Below, piece after piece: positions 19,701-28,948 of a stretch of DNA of 64,000 nt. Every line of letters starts with the position of its first letter. Position 1 is the first letter of the stretch. Position numbers and translations under genes: made by a program. Origin of the DNA: Lachnospiraceae bacterium (lineage in GTDB: Bacteria > Bacillota > Clostridia > Lachnospirales > Lachnospiraceae); the NCBI GenBank assembly GCA_024684055.1, contig JAIKXN010000264.1:1-64000 (forward strand), in the 5' to 3' direction. The notes below the pieces were generated by a model. The model ran no database searches. It was given only the letters and a program-made list of their open reading frames with translations, and was not told the origin of the DNA.

Positions 19701-19776
19701 TATGTATTAATTTTCCGTTATCATCGAACACAACCGACTTGATGGTCGTGGATCCGATGTCTATACCGATTTTCAC
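16750..19776 (-). CDS. Double BadF/BadG-type activase-like ATPase with DUF2229-like C-terminal region (PlsA-like candidate)
   Basis: Two ASKHA-like modules (MKIGIDIGSTTIKSVVFDD..., LGIDSGSTTLKVILTNEKG...), CAGGTGAF and CSSGCGSF loops, CGGCNNHCQLTVN...GNRCEKP cluster motif. Confidence 0.85.
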   Translation of the reverse strand: MKIGIDIGSTTIKSVVFDDNGKLIHKSYERHFTLITEKTQEVIKGLIDKFDIKEPVVCAISGSAGMGLAEKAGIPFVQEVYATKVAISRLLPDTDVVIELGGEDAKILFLKGNLEVRMNGTCAGGTGAFADQMASLMRVSADEMNELAEKAEKIYPIASRCGVFAKTDIQPLLNQGARKEDISASIYHAIVNQTITGLAQGHPIEGKIVYLGGPLTFMSQLRLAFDKALKCTGICPDDSLLFVAMGAAFYANEPVDLSRALDIIVNSKDSIRVSSIEPLFKNEEEYNEFIERHAKDRVERIEGTPYEGDAFLGIDSGSTTLKVILTNEKGEILYSRYESNQGKPIDVVVESLKEMYAKYPKVRIASSAVTGYGEDMIKAALNVEYGVVETVAHFTAAKYFLPDVEFIIDIGGQDMKCFKIRNGAIDNIFLNEACSSGCGSFLQTFASSMGYGIEEFAKLGLFGDNPVDLGSRCTVFMNSSVKQAQKEGVTVENISAGLSISVIKNALYKVIRVHSADELGKRIVVQGGTFLNNAVLRAFEKEMGVNVIRPDIAGMMGAYGAALYAKELFRKKKGSSSPDYEGIISKEELEKFSYDVKSITCGGCNNHCQLTVNTFSGGRKFIGGNRCEKPVTKKAQDDSLNIYEYKLSLLKRYSDDFDPEDEKTDADAADNTVTDVPLVKAKVSDKADRNKTIGIPLAMNMYEMLPFWYAFFKELGYTVKISGFSNRAMYLKGQGTIPSDTVCFPAKMMHGHIQKLIEMGVDIIFYPGMTYHFDEHKGRLNYNCAVISGYPEVIAANTVNFGNITYIHDYVGPHVKSAFPGKIKAILEKRLGVTFEKSEIKRACASAYAEYSHYVSKVRAKGDEIIKRALNENKKVILLAGRPYHADPEINHGIHKLIAGLGFAVVSEDCVAYKVNRFDTNIIAQWTFHQRLFSAAKYVADNDDFFLVHLVSFGCGLDALTTDEAREILECRGKLYTQIKIDEVTNLGAVKIRLRSLMAAIESGREGE

Positions 19777-19823
19777 AAAAATAAACCAACCTTTATATTA
19801 CTTTTTGTCTGTTCTGAACCGGA

Positions 19824-22763
19824 TCACATGAAGCGCTTGAAATATTTAAAGTAATTGAATCCGAGTTTGGACCATTTGAATCCGAGCGACTGAAGCACAC
19901 CGACGGTGTAATCGTTCTTCACGGGAATGTTTCTCGAATTCGAAGCGATCGAACTGTAGAAAGAAAGCACCGCAACGTCCTTGTCCTGAATTCTCTGTCT
20001 GATAAGCTTGTCGAATGTTTCCCTGGGAACTCTCTTTGCGCTGAATAAAAGTTTATTTGACAGTTTCTCGATTGTGAAAAGATGAGGATTGTACAAATGG
20101 TAAATATTATTTATTCTGTTGTGAAGCACCAGTTTGACATATGCTCTGGCACATTCGTCAACCGCAGTGAAATCCATGGGGAATTCAGCAATTTCCGAGC
20201 TGTAAAGTCCTGCCTTGAAAAGGCCTCTCGCTCTTCCCAAAAATCCGTTGTCTTCAGCATTCTTCTGGAACATTCCGTCCGACATTCTCCATGTCAGATT
20301 TCCTATTCTGTAAATGTTTGCCTTAAGACCTTCTTTTCTCGCAAGAAGAACGGCCTCTTCAGCCTTGTATTTGGAATGAATGTATACGTTCTGGACGTAA
20401 TTCTGTCCGATATCAAGCACAAATTCATCAAAAACCCTGTCAGTGACCGGAATCGAAACCGTACCCACGCCGTTAACGGACGCAGTGGAAGTATAATGCA
20501 GCACCGCTCTCGCATCCCTGCAGAAATTGATCACGTTCTGGGTACCCCATACATTTGTTTTTTCGAAGTCTTCGTAATGACCGGCATGATGAACGTTTGC
20601 AGCCGTATGGATTACGGTATCGACCTTTCTGACAAGTATGGAATACTCCACGTCATTAAGACCGAAGTGAGGTGCTTCGATATCTCCCTTAACAACTTTG
20701 TAATTAAAATATTTATATTCCTTCGGGAAGTATCTTCCCAGAGTCTGACGAAGTCTTTCCTCGTTTCTTACAAGGCATACAACCTTGACTTTGCTCCTTA
20801 AAAGTTCGCGAAGGATATGCGCGCCGAGGAAACCTGTTGCCCCCGTAAGGAAAACGCATTTATGAGGATTTTTGTATAAAACATTTGAGTTGGTAAGGAT
20901 GATCGAGTTGACATCCACTTTGTTCTCTTCTTCAATAAACTCACTGCTTCCGGCCATATATGCGGCAAGAGATTCAACAGTGGGATATTCATAAATATCC
21001 TGTGCATTCACACCGAGGATTGCGGCAAGTTCAAGCGCTGAAAGAGAATCTCCTCCGAGTTCGAAGAAGTCATCATAAATACCGACTCTTTTTGAAAGAA
21101 TCTGCTCAAAACCGTTAACTAGTTTTTCCTGAGTGGGATTTGAAGGAGGCTCATATTTAACTTCGTTTTTCTGAAGCTGAGTCTTGATCATTTCCATAAG
21201 TTCGTGACGCTTGATCTTAAGTGTCGTGGTCTTGGGGAAATCTCTGCTCGTAAAACTTATAAACGTAATTTTCTTATAGGGAGGAAGCGTTTCGTTAAGT
21301 TTCTTTATTGCGCTTTCAATAGCCTTTTTCTTGTCTTTGTCGCCGGGATTCAAAGGAAGGATCAGAGTGCAGAGTCTGCCTTTGTCGCTGTAAACAAATA
21401 CATCTTTAACGCCTTCGATGGCTGCTATTTTCTCTTCAAGTTCTTCAGGATAAATATTCTTTCCGTTATCAAGAATGATGATGTTCTTGCATCTTCCGGT
21501 AAGGAAAAGATATCCTTCATCATCAAGATAACCGAGGTCGCCCGTATGAAACCAGCCGTCTTCTATCGCTTCTTTTGTCGCTTCTTCATCCTTGTAATAT
21601 CCGAGCATTACAGAGGGACCTTTTACAAGGACTTCTCCGTTTACGGTCTTAACGTCCATATAGTAAGGTTTGCCTACGGAACCGACCTTGTTGTTGCCCG
21701 GGTTGTTTGCCACTACCAGAGGAGCACATTCGGTAAGTCCGTATCCCTGAAATACATTGATTCCGAATTCAGCAAAACATTCACAGATTTCAGGTCTTAA
21801 AGCAGCGCCGCCGACTACTACGTTGTAGAGTCTTCCGCCGAATTTATCCAGGATCTGTTTGTAAACGGAACGGCGCACATCCATTCCGACAACGCCCGCA
21901 GCTTTGATAAGCTTCTTTCCGGCATTCATCTTCCTGGCTGTTTTCGAATCGCTTGTGGCGTCCTTTATTTTCTTGTACAAAGCTTCCGCAATCGCGGGAA
22001 CGATAAGCATCACGGAAGGTTTGAATGTATTGATGTTAGCCGCGATATTCTCCAGCTTGTCATTGATGCATATGGTCGCACCGTAGCAGAGAATACCGAG
22101 GTTATCTACAGTCAGTTCGAATGTATGATGAATCGGAAGAACGCTTAATGCGATCTTCGGTCCCGGGAAATTTGAAGCAAAATCGAGTCTGTGAATCTCG
22201 CGGATATTGCTTATGATATTCGTCTGAGAAAGCATTACGCCCTTGCTTACGCCGGTGGTTCCCGAAGTAAAGAGAATCTCGGCAAGCGAAGCCGGATCGG
22301 TTTCGGGCATTTCGATCTCTTCTGTCTTAAGGAACGAAGAAAACTCTTCGCTTAACATTAAGTGAACATTCTTAACGCGATCGATCTTTTCTTCTGCATT
22401 TTTTGCTATGCTTTCGAACTCTTCATCGTAAAGCACAACATCGACATCTCCCTTTTCAAGAAGGAAAAGCATCTCTTTTTCAAGAAGCATTTTATCTATG
22501 GGAACAGCGACATTGGAACTTATGATGATCGCAAGAAAAGAAACGACCCACTCATAACTGGTTGAACCGATTATGGCTATATGCTTGGAAGTATAGCCTC
22601 TTTTGACAAAAGCAGAAGCAAGGCCGAAAACATCATTTCTTAAATCGGTATATGTTCTGTCCTCTATCGTTCCTTCGCGGAAAAAACGGTATGCCGTATT
22701 ATCAGTATACCTTTTCCCGATCTCTTTTACATATTCTTTTATAGTAACAAAATCGTCAGTCAT
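19824..22763 (-). CDS. Adenylation-carrier-thioester reductase (A-T-R) protein, carboxylic-acid-reductase-like
   Basis: ILFTSGTTGVSKGVMLS (adenylation), DDFFELGGDSLSALELA (phosphopantetheine site), CVFLTGATGFLGAHILRELL and YIHSK (SDR-type reductase). Confidence 0.9.
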   Translation of the reverse strand: MTDDFVTIKEYVKEIGKRYTDNTAYRFFREGTIEDRTYTDLRNDVFGLASAFVKRGYTSKHIAIIGSTSYEWVVSFLAIIISSNVAVPIDKMLLEKEMLFLLEKGDVDVVLYDEEFESIAKNAEEKIDRVKNVHLMLSEEFSSFLKTEEIEMPETDPASLAEILFTSGTTGVSKGVMLSQTNIISNIREIHRLDFASNFPGPKIALSVLPIHHTFELTVDNLGILCYGATICINDKLENIAANINTFKPSVMLIVPAIAEALYKKIKDATSDSKTARKMNAGKKLIKAAGVVGMDVRRSVYKQILDKFGGRLYNVVVGGAALRPEICECFAEFGINVFQGYGLTECAPLVVANNPGNNKVGSVGKPYYMDVKTVNGEVLVKGPSVMLGYYKDEEATKEAIEDGWFHTGDLGYLDDEGYLFLTGRCKNIIILDNGKNIYPEELEEKIAAIEGVKDVFVYSDKGRLCTLILPLNPGDKDKKKAIESAIKKLNETLPPYKKITFISFTSRDFPKTTTLKIKRHELMEMIKTQLQKNEVKYEPPSNPTQEKLVNGFEQILSKRVGIYDDFFELGGDSLSALELAAILGVNAQDIYEYPTVESLAAYMAGSSEFIEEENKVDVNSIILTNSNVLYKNPHKCVFLTGATGFLGAHILRELLRSKVKVVCLVRNEERLRQTLGRYFPKEYKYFNYKVVKGDIEAPHFGLNDVEYSILVRKVDTVIHTAANVHHAGHYEDFEKTNVWGTQNVINFCRDARAVLHYTSTASVNGVGTVSIPVTDRVFDEFVLDIGQNYVQNVYIHSKYKAEEAVLLARKEGLKANIYRIGNLTWRMSDGMFQKNAEDNGFLGRARGLFKAGLYSSEIAEFPMDFTAVDECARAYVKLVLHNRINNIYHLYNPHLFTIEKLSNKLLFSAKRVPRETFDKLIRQRIQDKDVAVLSFYSSIASNSRNIPVKNDYTVGVLQSLGFKWSKLGFNYFKYFKRFM

Positions 22764-22842
22764 CTGTTTACCGCTTTCGCTTCGGATAAATCTTCACCTT
22801 TATCCGGAAATTTTTTTTAAGAAAGCTCCCTCTTCGGATAAA

Positions 22843-23634
22843 TCAGTCAAGATTGAAAACCCTTGCGAAGTTGTCATACAGGATCATCTGTCTGACTTCA
22901 TCGGAAAGGTTAAGTTTCATAAATCTGTCCTCAAATTCCTTCTTCGGATTCCACATCGGAAAATCGGTTCCGAAAAAGAATCTGTCCGGTCCGAAATGAT
23001 CGATGAAACGTTCCGCAGTCTTGTTGTCGATCATGAAAAGTGAACTGCTCGTATCATAGTAAACGTTATCAAGTCTGGGATTGTGGATCGAATCCTGCCA
23101 TCTTCTGTATCCGCCGAAATGTGCGCCGATAACGGTCATTTTGGGGAAATCCTTCGCAACTTTTACCATTTTTTCGGGTGCGGAATAATCGTATCTGTCA
23201 TCGCCCATATGGAGTAAAAGTGCAAGTCCCTCTTCTTCCATGGCTTCGTAGATCGGATACTGCTTCGGATCGTCAATGTCTATCTGCTGCATGTCATGAT
23301 GGAATTTAACGCCGAGCATTCCCATTTTTTTGACACGCTTAATCTCTTCCTTAAAATCTTCCATGTCTCTGTGCATCGCTGCAAAGCCGATAAGTTCGGG
23401 ATGTTCCTGCATCTGAGCATGAATGAAATCGTTGATGCTCACTACCTGCTTGGGCGAGAGTGCCGAAGAGCATACAAGAACTCTTTCGCTTCCGAGTTCT
23501 CTTTCACCTTTTAAAAGGCTTTCTATCGAGGCATCCGAGCTCATCGGAATTCCGTAAAAATCTCCTATCGATTCAGAAGCCTTTACGGCTATCTTTGTAG
23601 GAAAAATATGCGCATGCGCATCTATTATTCTCAT
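22843..23634 (-). CDS. Amidohydrolase family metal-dependent hydrolase
   Basis: MRIIDAHAHIFP; GVKFHHDMQ; FGTDFPMWNP. Confidence 0.88.
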   Translation of the reverse strand: MRIIDAHAHIFPTKIAVKASESIGDFYGIPMSSDASIESLLKGERELGSERVLVCSSALSPKQVVSINDFIHAQMQEHPELIGFAAMHRDMEDFKEEIKRVKKMGMLGVKFHHDMQQIDIDDPKQYPIYEAMEEEGLALLLHMGDDRYDYSAPEKMVKVAKDFPKMTVIGAHFGGYRRWQDSIHNPRLDNVYYDTSSSLFMIDNKTAERFIDHFGPDRFFFGTDFPMWNPKKEFEDRFMKLNLSDEVRQMILYDNFARVFNLD

Positions 23635-23655
23635 TGTTTTTCTCCCTGTAATTAA

Positions 23656-24231
23656 TTATGCGGTTTCGTTTTCTTCTTCGTTCGCTGCTTCTTCCTTTTT
23701 TTCTTCAACCGCTTTCTTTTTTCCGAAAAGAAGATCGAAATCTTTTTCCTTGTATACGAAAAAGATTGAGAAAATCATCATTGCAAATCCTACGGTAATA
23801 AAGCTGTCCGCGATATTAAACACAGGAAAATCGATAATTTCGACATATATCATGTCTACAACGTATCCGTGGAAAAGCTGTCCTCTGAAAATCCTGTCGA
23901 TAAGGTTTCCTATCGCTCCTCCCGTTAAAAGAAGGACGCAGATCCTTGCGAGGATAAACTTTTTTTCAAAAGGCAGGCGGTAATAGATCATCATGAGGAA
24001 AGCTATTACAATGGGTGTGATTATTATGAAAATAATCTGTTTGTTCTGAAGCATTCCCCATGCCATGCCTTCGTTTTTAACGAAATAAATTCTTAATATT
24101 TTATCTATGATATAAAATCCGTCCGTACCCTCAACATACTTTAACGTAAGCAGTTTCGTCCACTGGTCGAGTGCAACCATGACGATTATGGATACGATCG
24201 GAATTATATATCTTTTCAGTACCTTGTTCAT
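23656..24231 (-). CDS. lspA: Lipoprotein signal peptidase (signal peptidase II) with acidic/basic C-terminal tail
   Basis: VALDQWTKLL; VKNEGMAWG; FNIADSFITVG motifs. Confidence 0.93.
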   Translation of the reverse strand: MNKVLKRYIIPIVSIIVMVALDQWTKLLTLKYVEGTDGFYIIDKILRIYFVKNEGMAWGMLQNKQIIFIIITPIVIAFLMMIYYRLPFEKKFILARICVLLLTGGAIGNLIDRIFRGQLFHGYVVDMIYVEIIDFPVFNIADSFITVGFAMMIFSIFFVYKEKDFDLLFGKKKAVEEKKEEAANEEENETA

Positions 24232-24252
24232 TACACTTCCCTTCAGGTAAGA

Positions 24253-25263
24253 CTAAAGAATGTTAACACCGTTTTCTCCGGCAATTTCATAAACTTCATC
24301 GGGCCATATCGAAGACTGAACTTCTCCGATGTGTGCACGCTGTAAGAAAAACATGCAGATTCTCGACTGTCCGATACCGCCGCCGATGGTATAGGGAAGT
24401 TTCTTCTCAAGAACAGCCTTCTGGAAAGGAAGTTCTTTTCTTTCTTCACAGTTTTTCTTCTTTAACTGATATTCAAGAGAATTCTCGTCAACTCTTATAC
24501 CCATTGAGGAAATCTCGAAAGAACATCCGAGAATGGGATAATATACAAGAATATCGCCGTTTAATTTCCAGTCATCATAGTCCGGAGCACGGCCGTCGTG
24601 AGGTTCGCCGGAAGCTAAATCGTCACCGATCTGCATAAGAAATACGGCACCTTTTTCCTTTGTTATAAGATTTTCTCTTTCCTTCGGAGTTTTGTCGGGA
24701 TAGAGGTTTTCAAGTTCCTGTGTTGTGATAAAAGAAATCTCATCCGGAAGGAAAGGATCCATGAAATGATATTTGCCGCAGACATAATACTCTGTCTGTT
24801 TGATGGCCATGTAAATCCTGAATACCGTCTCTTTTAAAGTATCGATATTACGATCTTCCTTATCTATTATCTTTTCCCAGTCCCACTGGTCAACGTAGAT
24901 GGAATGGAGGTTGTCGGTATCCTCATCTCTTCTGATGGCGGTCATATCCGTATATAAACCTTCGCCCTTTTTGAAACCGTATTTCTGAAGTGCCATTCTT
25001 TTCCATTTTGCGAGAGAATGAACGATCTCAACCTGAGCGTCATCATGCTCCTTGATCCCGAAAGAAACAGGTCTTTCAACACCGTTTAAGTTATCGTTAA
25101 GACCGGATGAAGGCCATACGAAAAGCGGTGCGGACACACGTGTAAGTCCGAGTGCGTCGGAAAGAGCTCTTTCGAAATAGTCTTTAACTTCCTTTATAGC
25201 CACCTCAGTTTCCTTGATATTCTGAGGAGATCTGTATCCTTTGGGTATTATTATATGTTCCAT
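24253..25263 (-). CDS. asnA: Aspartate--ammonia ligase
   Basis: SIYVDQWDWEKII; GGGIGQSRICMFFLQRAHIGEVQSSIWP. Confidence 0.95.
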   Translation of the reverse strand: MEHIIIPKGYRSPQNIKETEVAIKEVKDYFERALSDALGLTRVSAPLFVWPSSGLNDNLNGVERPVSFGIKEHDDAQVEIVHSLAKWKRMALQKYGFKKGEGLYTDMTAIRRDEDTDNLHSIYVDQWDWEKIIDKEDRNIDTLKETVFRIYMAIKQTEYYVCGKYHFMDPFLPDEISFITTQELENLYPDKTPKERENLITKEKGAVFLMQIGDDLASGEPHDGRAPDYDDWKLNGDILVYYPILGCSFEISSMGIRVDENSLEYQLKKKNCEERKELPFQKAVLEKKLPYTIGGGIGQSRICMFFLQRAHIGEVQSSIWPDEVYEIAGENGVNIL

Positions 25264-25364
25264 TTTTGCCTCCGTACTGCGTCAGATCGTGCATTTAGTT
25301 AACGTTTCGGGTATCGTGCCCGATTGTCACAGATTGTTATATTTTTATCACAAACGTAACTTAT

Positions 25365-25393
25365 ATTATATCCCACTTCCCGTTCAAATTCAA
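25365..25393 (-). promoter_or_regulatory. Sigma-A type promoter upstream of asnA
   Basis: Minus strand TTGAAT-17-TATAAT. Confidence 0.6.
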
Positions 25394-25398
25394 TAAAT

Positions 25399-28300
25399 TT
25401 ACTCTAAAACAGGCTTTTCGGGCTCTTCAATGATATATCTCATATCCCTGATAAACTGCTCTGCTTCCTTTAAAAGTTCTTCCTCATCAATCTCGGGAAG
25501 ACCGCATAATCTGTAAGATATTTCAAATCCCGGAATGGTTCCGTTCACGAATTTGATCCTGCCGTCGCCGGATTTTATGAAATCAACAAGTTTATCGGGA
25601 TTGACTTTGGCCTTCGGATAAAGATCGACTCTTATCTTTCCGTCGCTTCCACTTATGGCCGTTACATATTCGTTTCTTGCCTCGCTCTTTAAAAGTGCGA
25701 GTCTTAAAAGAAATTCGGCTTCTCTCGGAACTTTGCCGAATCTGTCGGTGAGTTCCTCAAACATTTCGTCATAATCCACTTTTCCGCTGATGGAAGCTAT
25801 TCTTCTGTACATGAGAAGTTTTTCGTTTTCGTTGATTATGTACTCGGAAGGCATGAAAGCATCGATATTCAGATCGATTCTCGTTTCGTAATTCTCTCTC
25901 TTTTCTTCGCCCTTGGCTTCAATGACGGCATCGTTTAACATCTTGCAGTAAAGCTCGTATCCGACTGCTGCCATGTGGCCGGACTGCTTGAATCCGAGAA
26001 GATTGCCGGCTCCTCTTATCTCAAGGTCTCTCATGCTTATCTTGAATCCGGAACCGAGATCCGTGAATTCCCTGATGGCTTCAAGTCTCTTTCCGGCTAT
26101 TTCGGAAACCACTTTATCCTTCTTGTACATAAGGAACGCATATGCGCTTCTGTTGCTTCGGCCGACTCTTCCTCTAAGCTGGTAAAGCTGTGCAAGTCCG
26201 AATTTGTCGGCATTGTCGATAATGATGGTATTTACGTTCGGAATATCAAGTCCCGTTTCGATGATCGTGGTCGAAATAAGCACGTCGATCTCGCCTTTGA
26301 CGAACTCGTACATTATGTCTTCGAGTTCTCTTTCATTCATCTGACCGTGTGCGAATTTAACTCTCGCTTCGGGAACGAGTTTTGAAATCGCTTCCGCTTC
26401 AAGGTCGATATCCTTTACCACATTGTGAACGTAGTAAACCTGGCCTTTTCGGGCTATCTCCCTGTTTATCGCTTCTCTTATGAATTCCTCGTTATGCTCT
26501 AAAATAAATGTCTGGATCGGAAGTCTGTCGACGGGTGCCTCTTCAAGCAAAGACATATCCCTTATGCCCGTAAGACTCATATGAAGCGTACGCGGGATCG
26601 GAGTTGCGGACAGTGTTAAAACATCCACGTCATTTCTTAATTTCTTGATCTTTTCCTTATGTCCGACACCGAATCTCTGCTCCTCATCCACAATGAGAAG
26701 TCCGAGATTTTTGATTTCTATGTCTTTTGACAAAAGTCTGTGAGTACCGATAACGATATCCACCTGACCTTCTTTCATTCTTTTTGCGGTGGCACGCTGC
26801 TGCGCAGGACTTCTGAATCGGCACATAAGTTCTATCGTGATGGGATAGTCTTTCATACGGTCTTTAAATGTATTAAAGTGCTGTCCCGCAAGAATTGTCG
26901 TGGGCACAAGATAAACCACCTGTTTTCCGCCCATTACCGCCTTGAAAGCCGCACGGATCGCGACCTCGGTTTTACCGAATCCGACATCGCCGCAGATAAG
27001 TCTGTCCATGACCTTGCCGCTTTCCATATCGTCTTTGACTGCGTTGATCGCATCAAGCTGATCCTTGGTCTCCTCATAGGGAAACATCTCTTCAAACTCT
27101 CTCTGCCAAACCGAATCTTTTTCGTAAACATGTCCCTGAAGGGATTGTCTTTTGGCGTATAATTCAACGAGTTCCTTCGCAGTTTCGGCAACTCCGTTTT
27201 TAACTTTTTCTTTTGTTACGACCCATTCTTTTCCGCTTAATCTGTTAAGTCTCGGCGATGCCGAATCGGATGACGAATACTTTCCGATGATATCAAAAGA
27301 AGTAGCCGGCACGTAAAGATTTTCACCCTTCGCATACTCGACCTTCATGTAGTCTTTTGTGATCTTATCCTGGCTTATCTTTTCAATGCCCCTGTAAATA
27401 CCGATGCCGTATTCTTCATGAACAACGTAATCTCCGACTTTTAATTCGTTGTAATCGGTAATTTTGCTTCCCGAATACTTTTTGCCCTTTCTTCTCTTTC
27501 TTTCCCTTCCGAAAATATCGGAATCCGAAAGCATGGCAAACTTTAAGTTTCTGTATACAAAGCCTTTTTTAAGCGTGCCCGCGAAAGTCATGATCTCTCC
27601 GGGTTTTAAAGACCTTTCCCTGTTGTCGCTGTAAAAAGCGGCTATGCCTTCTCTTGTGATGTCATCGGCAATTCTTCTCGCTCTCGTTCTTGAGGCGGAA
27701 AGGACCATAACGCGATACCCGTCCCTGTGATAGCTTTCGAGATCTTTTATAAGTTCCCTGATCGCGCCGTTGTAGCTCGGTACACTCACCGCATTAAACC
27801 TTACCGTAAGATCGTTTTTGTCATCGCTAGCATCATCGAAAGATGCAAGTTTTACTCTCGGGAAACCGTTAATCTGTTTCTTTATTTTGTCGAATTTTTC
27901 AAGAAGCGCAAGCTGCCCGGGAAGCGCATATCCCATTTCGGCTCTGTGAGTGAAACTGTCTTCGAATTCGCTCTCAATGCTTCGAGCTTTAAGTTCTACT
28001 TTCTTTGGTTCGTCTATGCAGACCAAAACATTTCTGTCTTCGAAAAGTCTTAAAAGTCCCGTAGCCTTCGGATAAAAATATTTAATGTATCCGTCAAGGT
28101 TTACCTTGTTTGCCATTTCGGAAACTCTTAGATCAAGGCTTTCTCTTTCATATTTGATTCTGGCTGCGGCTTCGGTTTTGAAAATGCCTCTTAAATATGC
28201 CTCATGTTCTTTTGATTCCCTGAAAATCTTCTTAAGACCGCTCCTTAAAAGGTCGGGATCCATAAGCATTTCGGTAGCGGGATAAAGCGTTACTTCCCTT

Positions 28301-28941
28301 ACCTTTTCGATTGACCTCTGACTTGCGGCATCAAAAAACCTTATCGAATCTATCTCATCTCCCCAGAATTCGATTCTGACGGGGTTGTCCATTGTAAGAT
28401 CGAAAACGTCAAGAATTCCGCCGTGTACTCTCATCTGACCTTTTTCTTCGACCGTATCCACGCTCTCGTAACCCATGTTTACGAGTTTCTTTTTCAAAGC
28501 CTCAAGTTCGCATATTTCCCTTACCCTGAGGTTAACGACATTTTCCCTGAAGATCTCGGGAGGAATGACAGGTGCCATAAGTGCGTCAACCGTCGTAATG
28601 ACTGTAAGCTTCTCCTTTTCCATGAAGCTTCTGAAGGTTTTCATACGTTCGCTTACAATCTGATTGCCGCAGATATCGGCCTGATAAAAGCAGATGTCCT
28701 TGCCTTTGAAATACACGGAATCCTTATCGTACATCCTGCTCTCTTCGAGGATCTCGTCCGCACGGATATCATCGTAGGTAATGATAAAACACACTTCAAA
28801 AGAATCACCGAAAGCGTGTGAAAGATGTATCTTCTGGCTCTCCGTGGTATTTGGAACATATATGCCTTTTTTGTTTTTCAATTCCTTGGTCGCTTTGGCG
28901 AAATCCGTATTTTCGTAAAGCGGTTCGTAAAACAATTCCAT
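25399..28941 (-). CDS. mfd: Transcription-repair coupling factor
   Basis: 1180 aa; GDYVVHEEYGIGIY (CarD-like), GDVGFGKTEVAIRAAF, DEEQRFGV, TRG motifs. Confidence 0.97.
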   Translation of the reverse strand: MELFYEPLYENTDFAKATKELKNKKGIYVPNTTESQKIHLSHAFGDSFEVCFIITYDDIRADEILEESRMYDKDSVYFKGKDICFYQADICGNQIVSERMKTFRSFMEKEKLTVITTVDALMAPVIPPEIFRENVVNLRVREICELEALKKKLVNMGYESVDTVEEKGQMRVHGGILDVFDLTMDNPVRIEFWGDEIDSIRFFDAASQRSIEKVREVTLYPATEMLMDPDLLRSGLKKIFRESKEHEAYLRGIFKTEAAARIKYERESLDLRVSEMANKVNLDGYIKYFYPKATGLLRLFEDRNVLVCIDEPKKVELKARSIESEFEDSFTHRAEMGYALPGQLALLEKFDKIKKQINGFPRVKLASFDDASDDKNDLTVRFNAVSVPSYNGAIRELIKDLESYHRDGYRVMVLSASRTRARRIADDITREGIAAFYSDNRERSLKPGEIMTFAGTLKKGFVYRNLKFAMLSDSDIFGRERKRRKGKKYSGSKITDYNELKVGDYVVHEEYGIGIYRGIEKISQDKITKDYMKVEYAKGENLYVPATSFDIIGKYSSSDSASPRLNRLSGKEWVVTKEKVKNGVAETAKELVELYAKRQSLQGHVYEKDSVWQREFEEMFPYEETKDQLDAINAVKDDMESGKVMDRLICGDVGFGKTEVAIRAAFKAVMGGKQVVYLVPTTILAGQHFNTFKDRMKDYPITIELMCRFRSPAQQRATAKRMKEGQVDIVIGTHRLLSKDIEIKNLGLLIVDEEQRFGVGHKEKIKKLRNDVDVLTLSATPIPRTLHMSLTGIRDMSLLEEAPVDRLPIQTFILEHNEEFIREAINREIARKGQVYYVHNVVKDIDLEAEAISKLVPEARVKFAHGQMNERELEDIMYEFVKGEIDVLISTTIIETGLDIPNVNTIIIDNADKFGLAQLYQLRGRVGRSNRSAYAFLMYKKDKVVSEIAGKRLEAIREFTDLGSGFKISMRDLEIRGAGNLLGFKQSGHMAAVGYELYCKMLNDAVIEAKGEEKRENYETRIDLNIDAFMPSEYIINENEKLLMYRRIASISGKVDYDEMFEELTDRFGKVPREAEFLLRLALLKSEARNEYVTAISGSDGKIRVDLYPKAKVNPDKLVDFIKSGDGRIKFVNGTIPGFEISYRLCGLPEIDEEELLKEAEQFIRDMRYIIEEPEKPVLE

Positions 28942-28948
28942 AATTTTA

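Noticed and set aside
20082-20801. 239-aa plus-strand ORF inside the A-T-R gene
   Set aside because: Antisense to a clear reductase domain; Cys/Phe/Arg-rich shadow composition
21204-21800. 198-aa plus-strand ORF
   Set aside because: Antisense to the adenylation domain; no plausible SD or homologous motif
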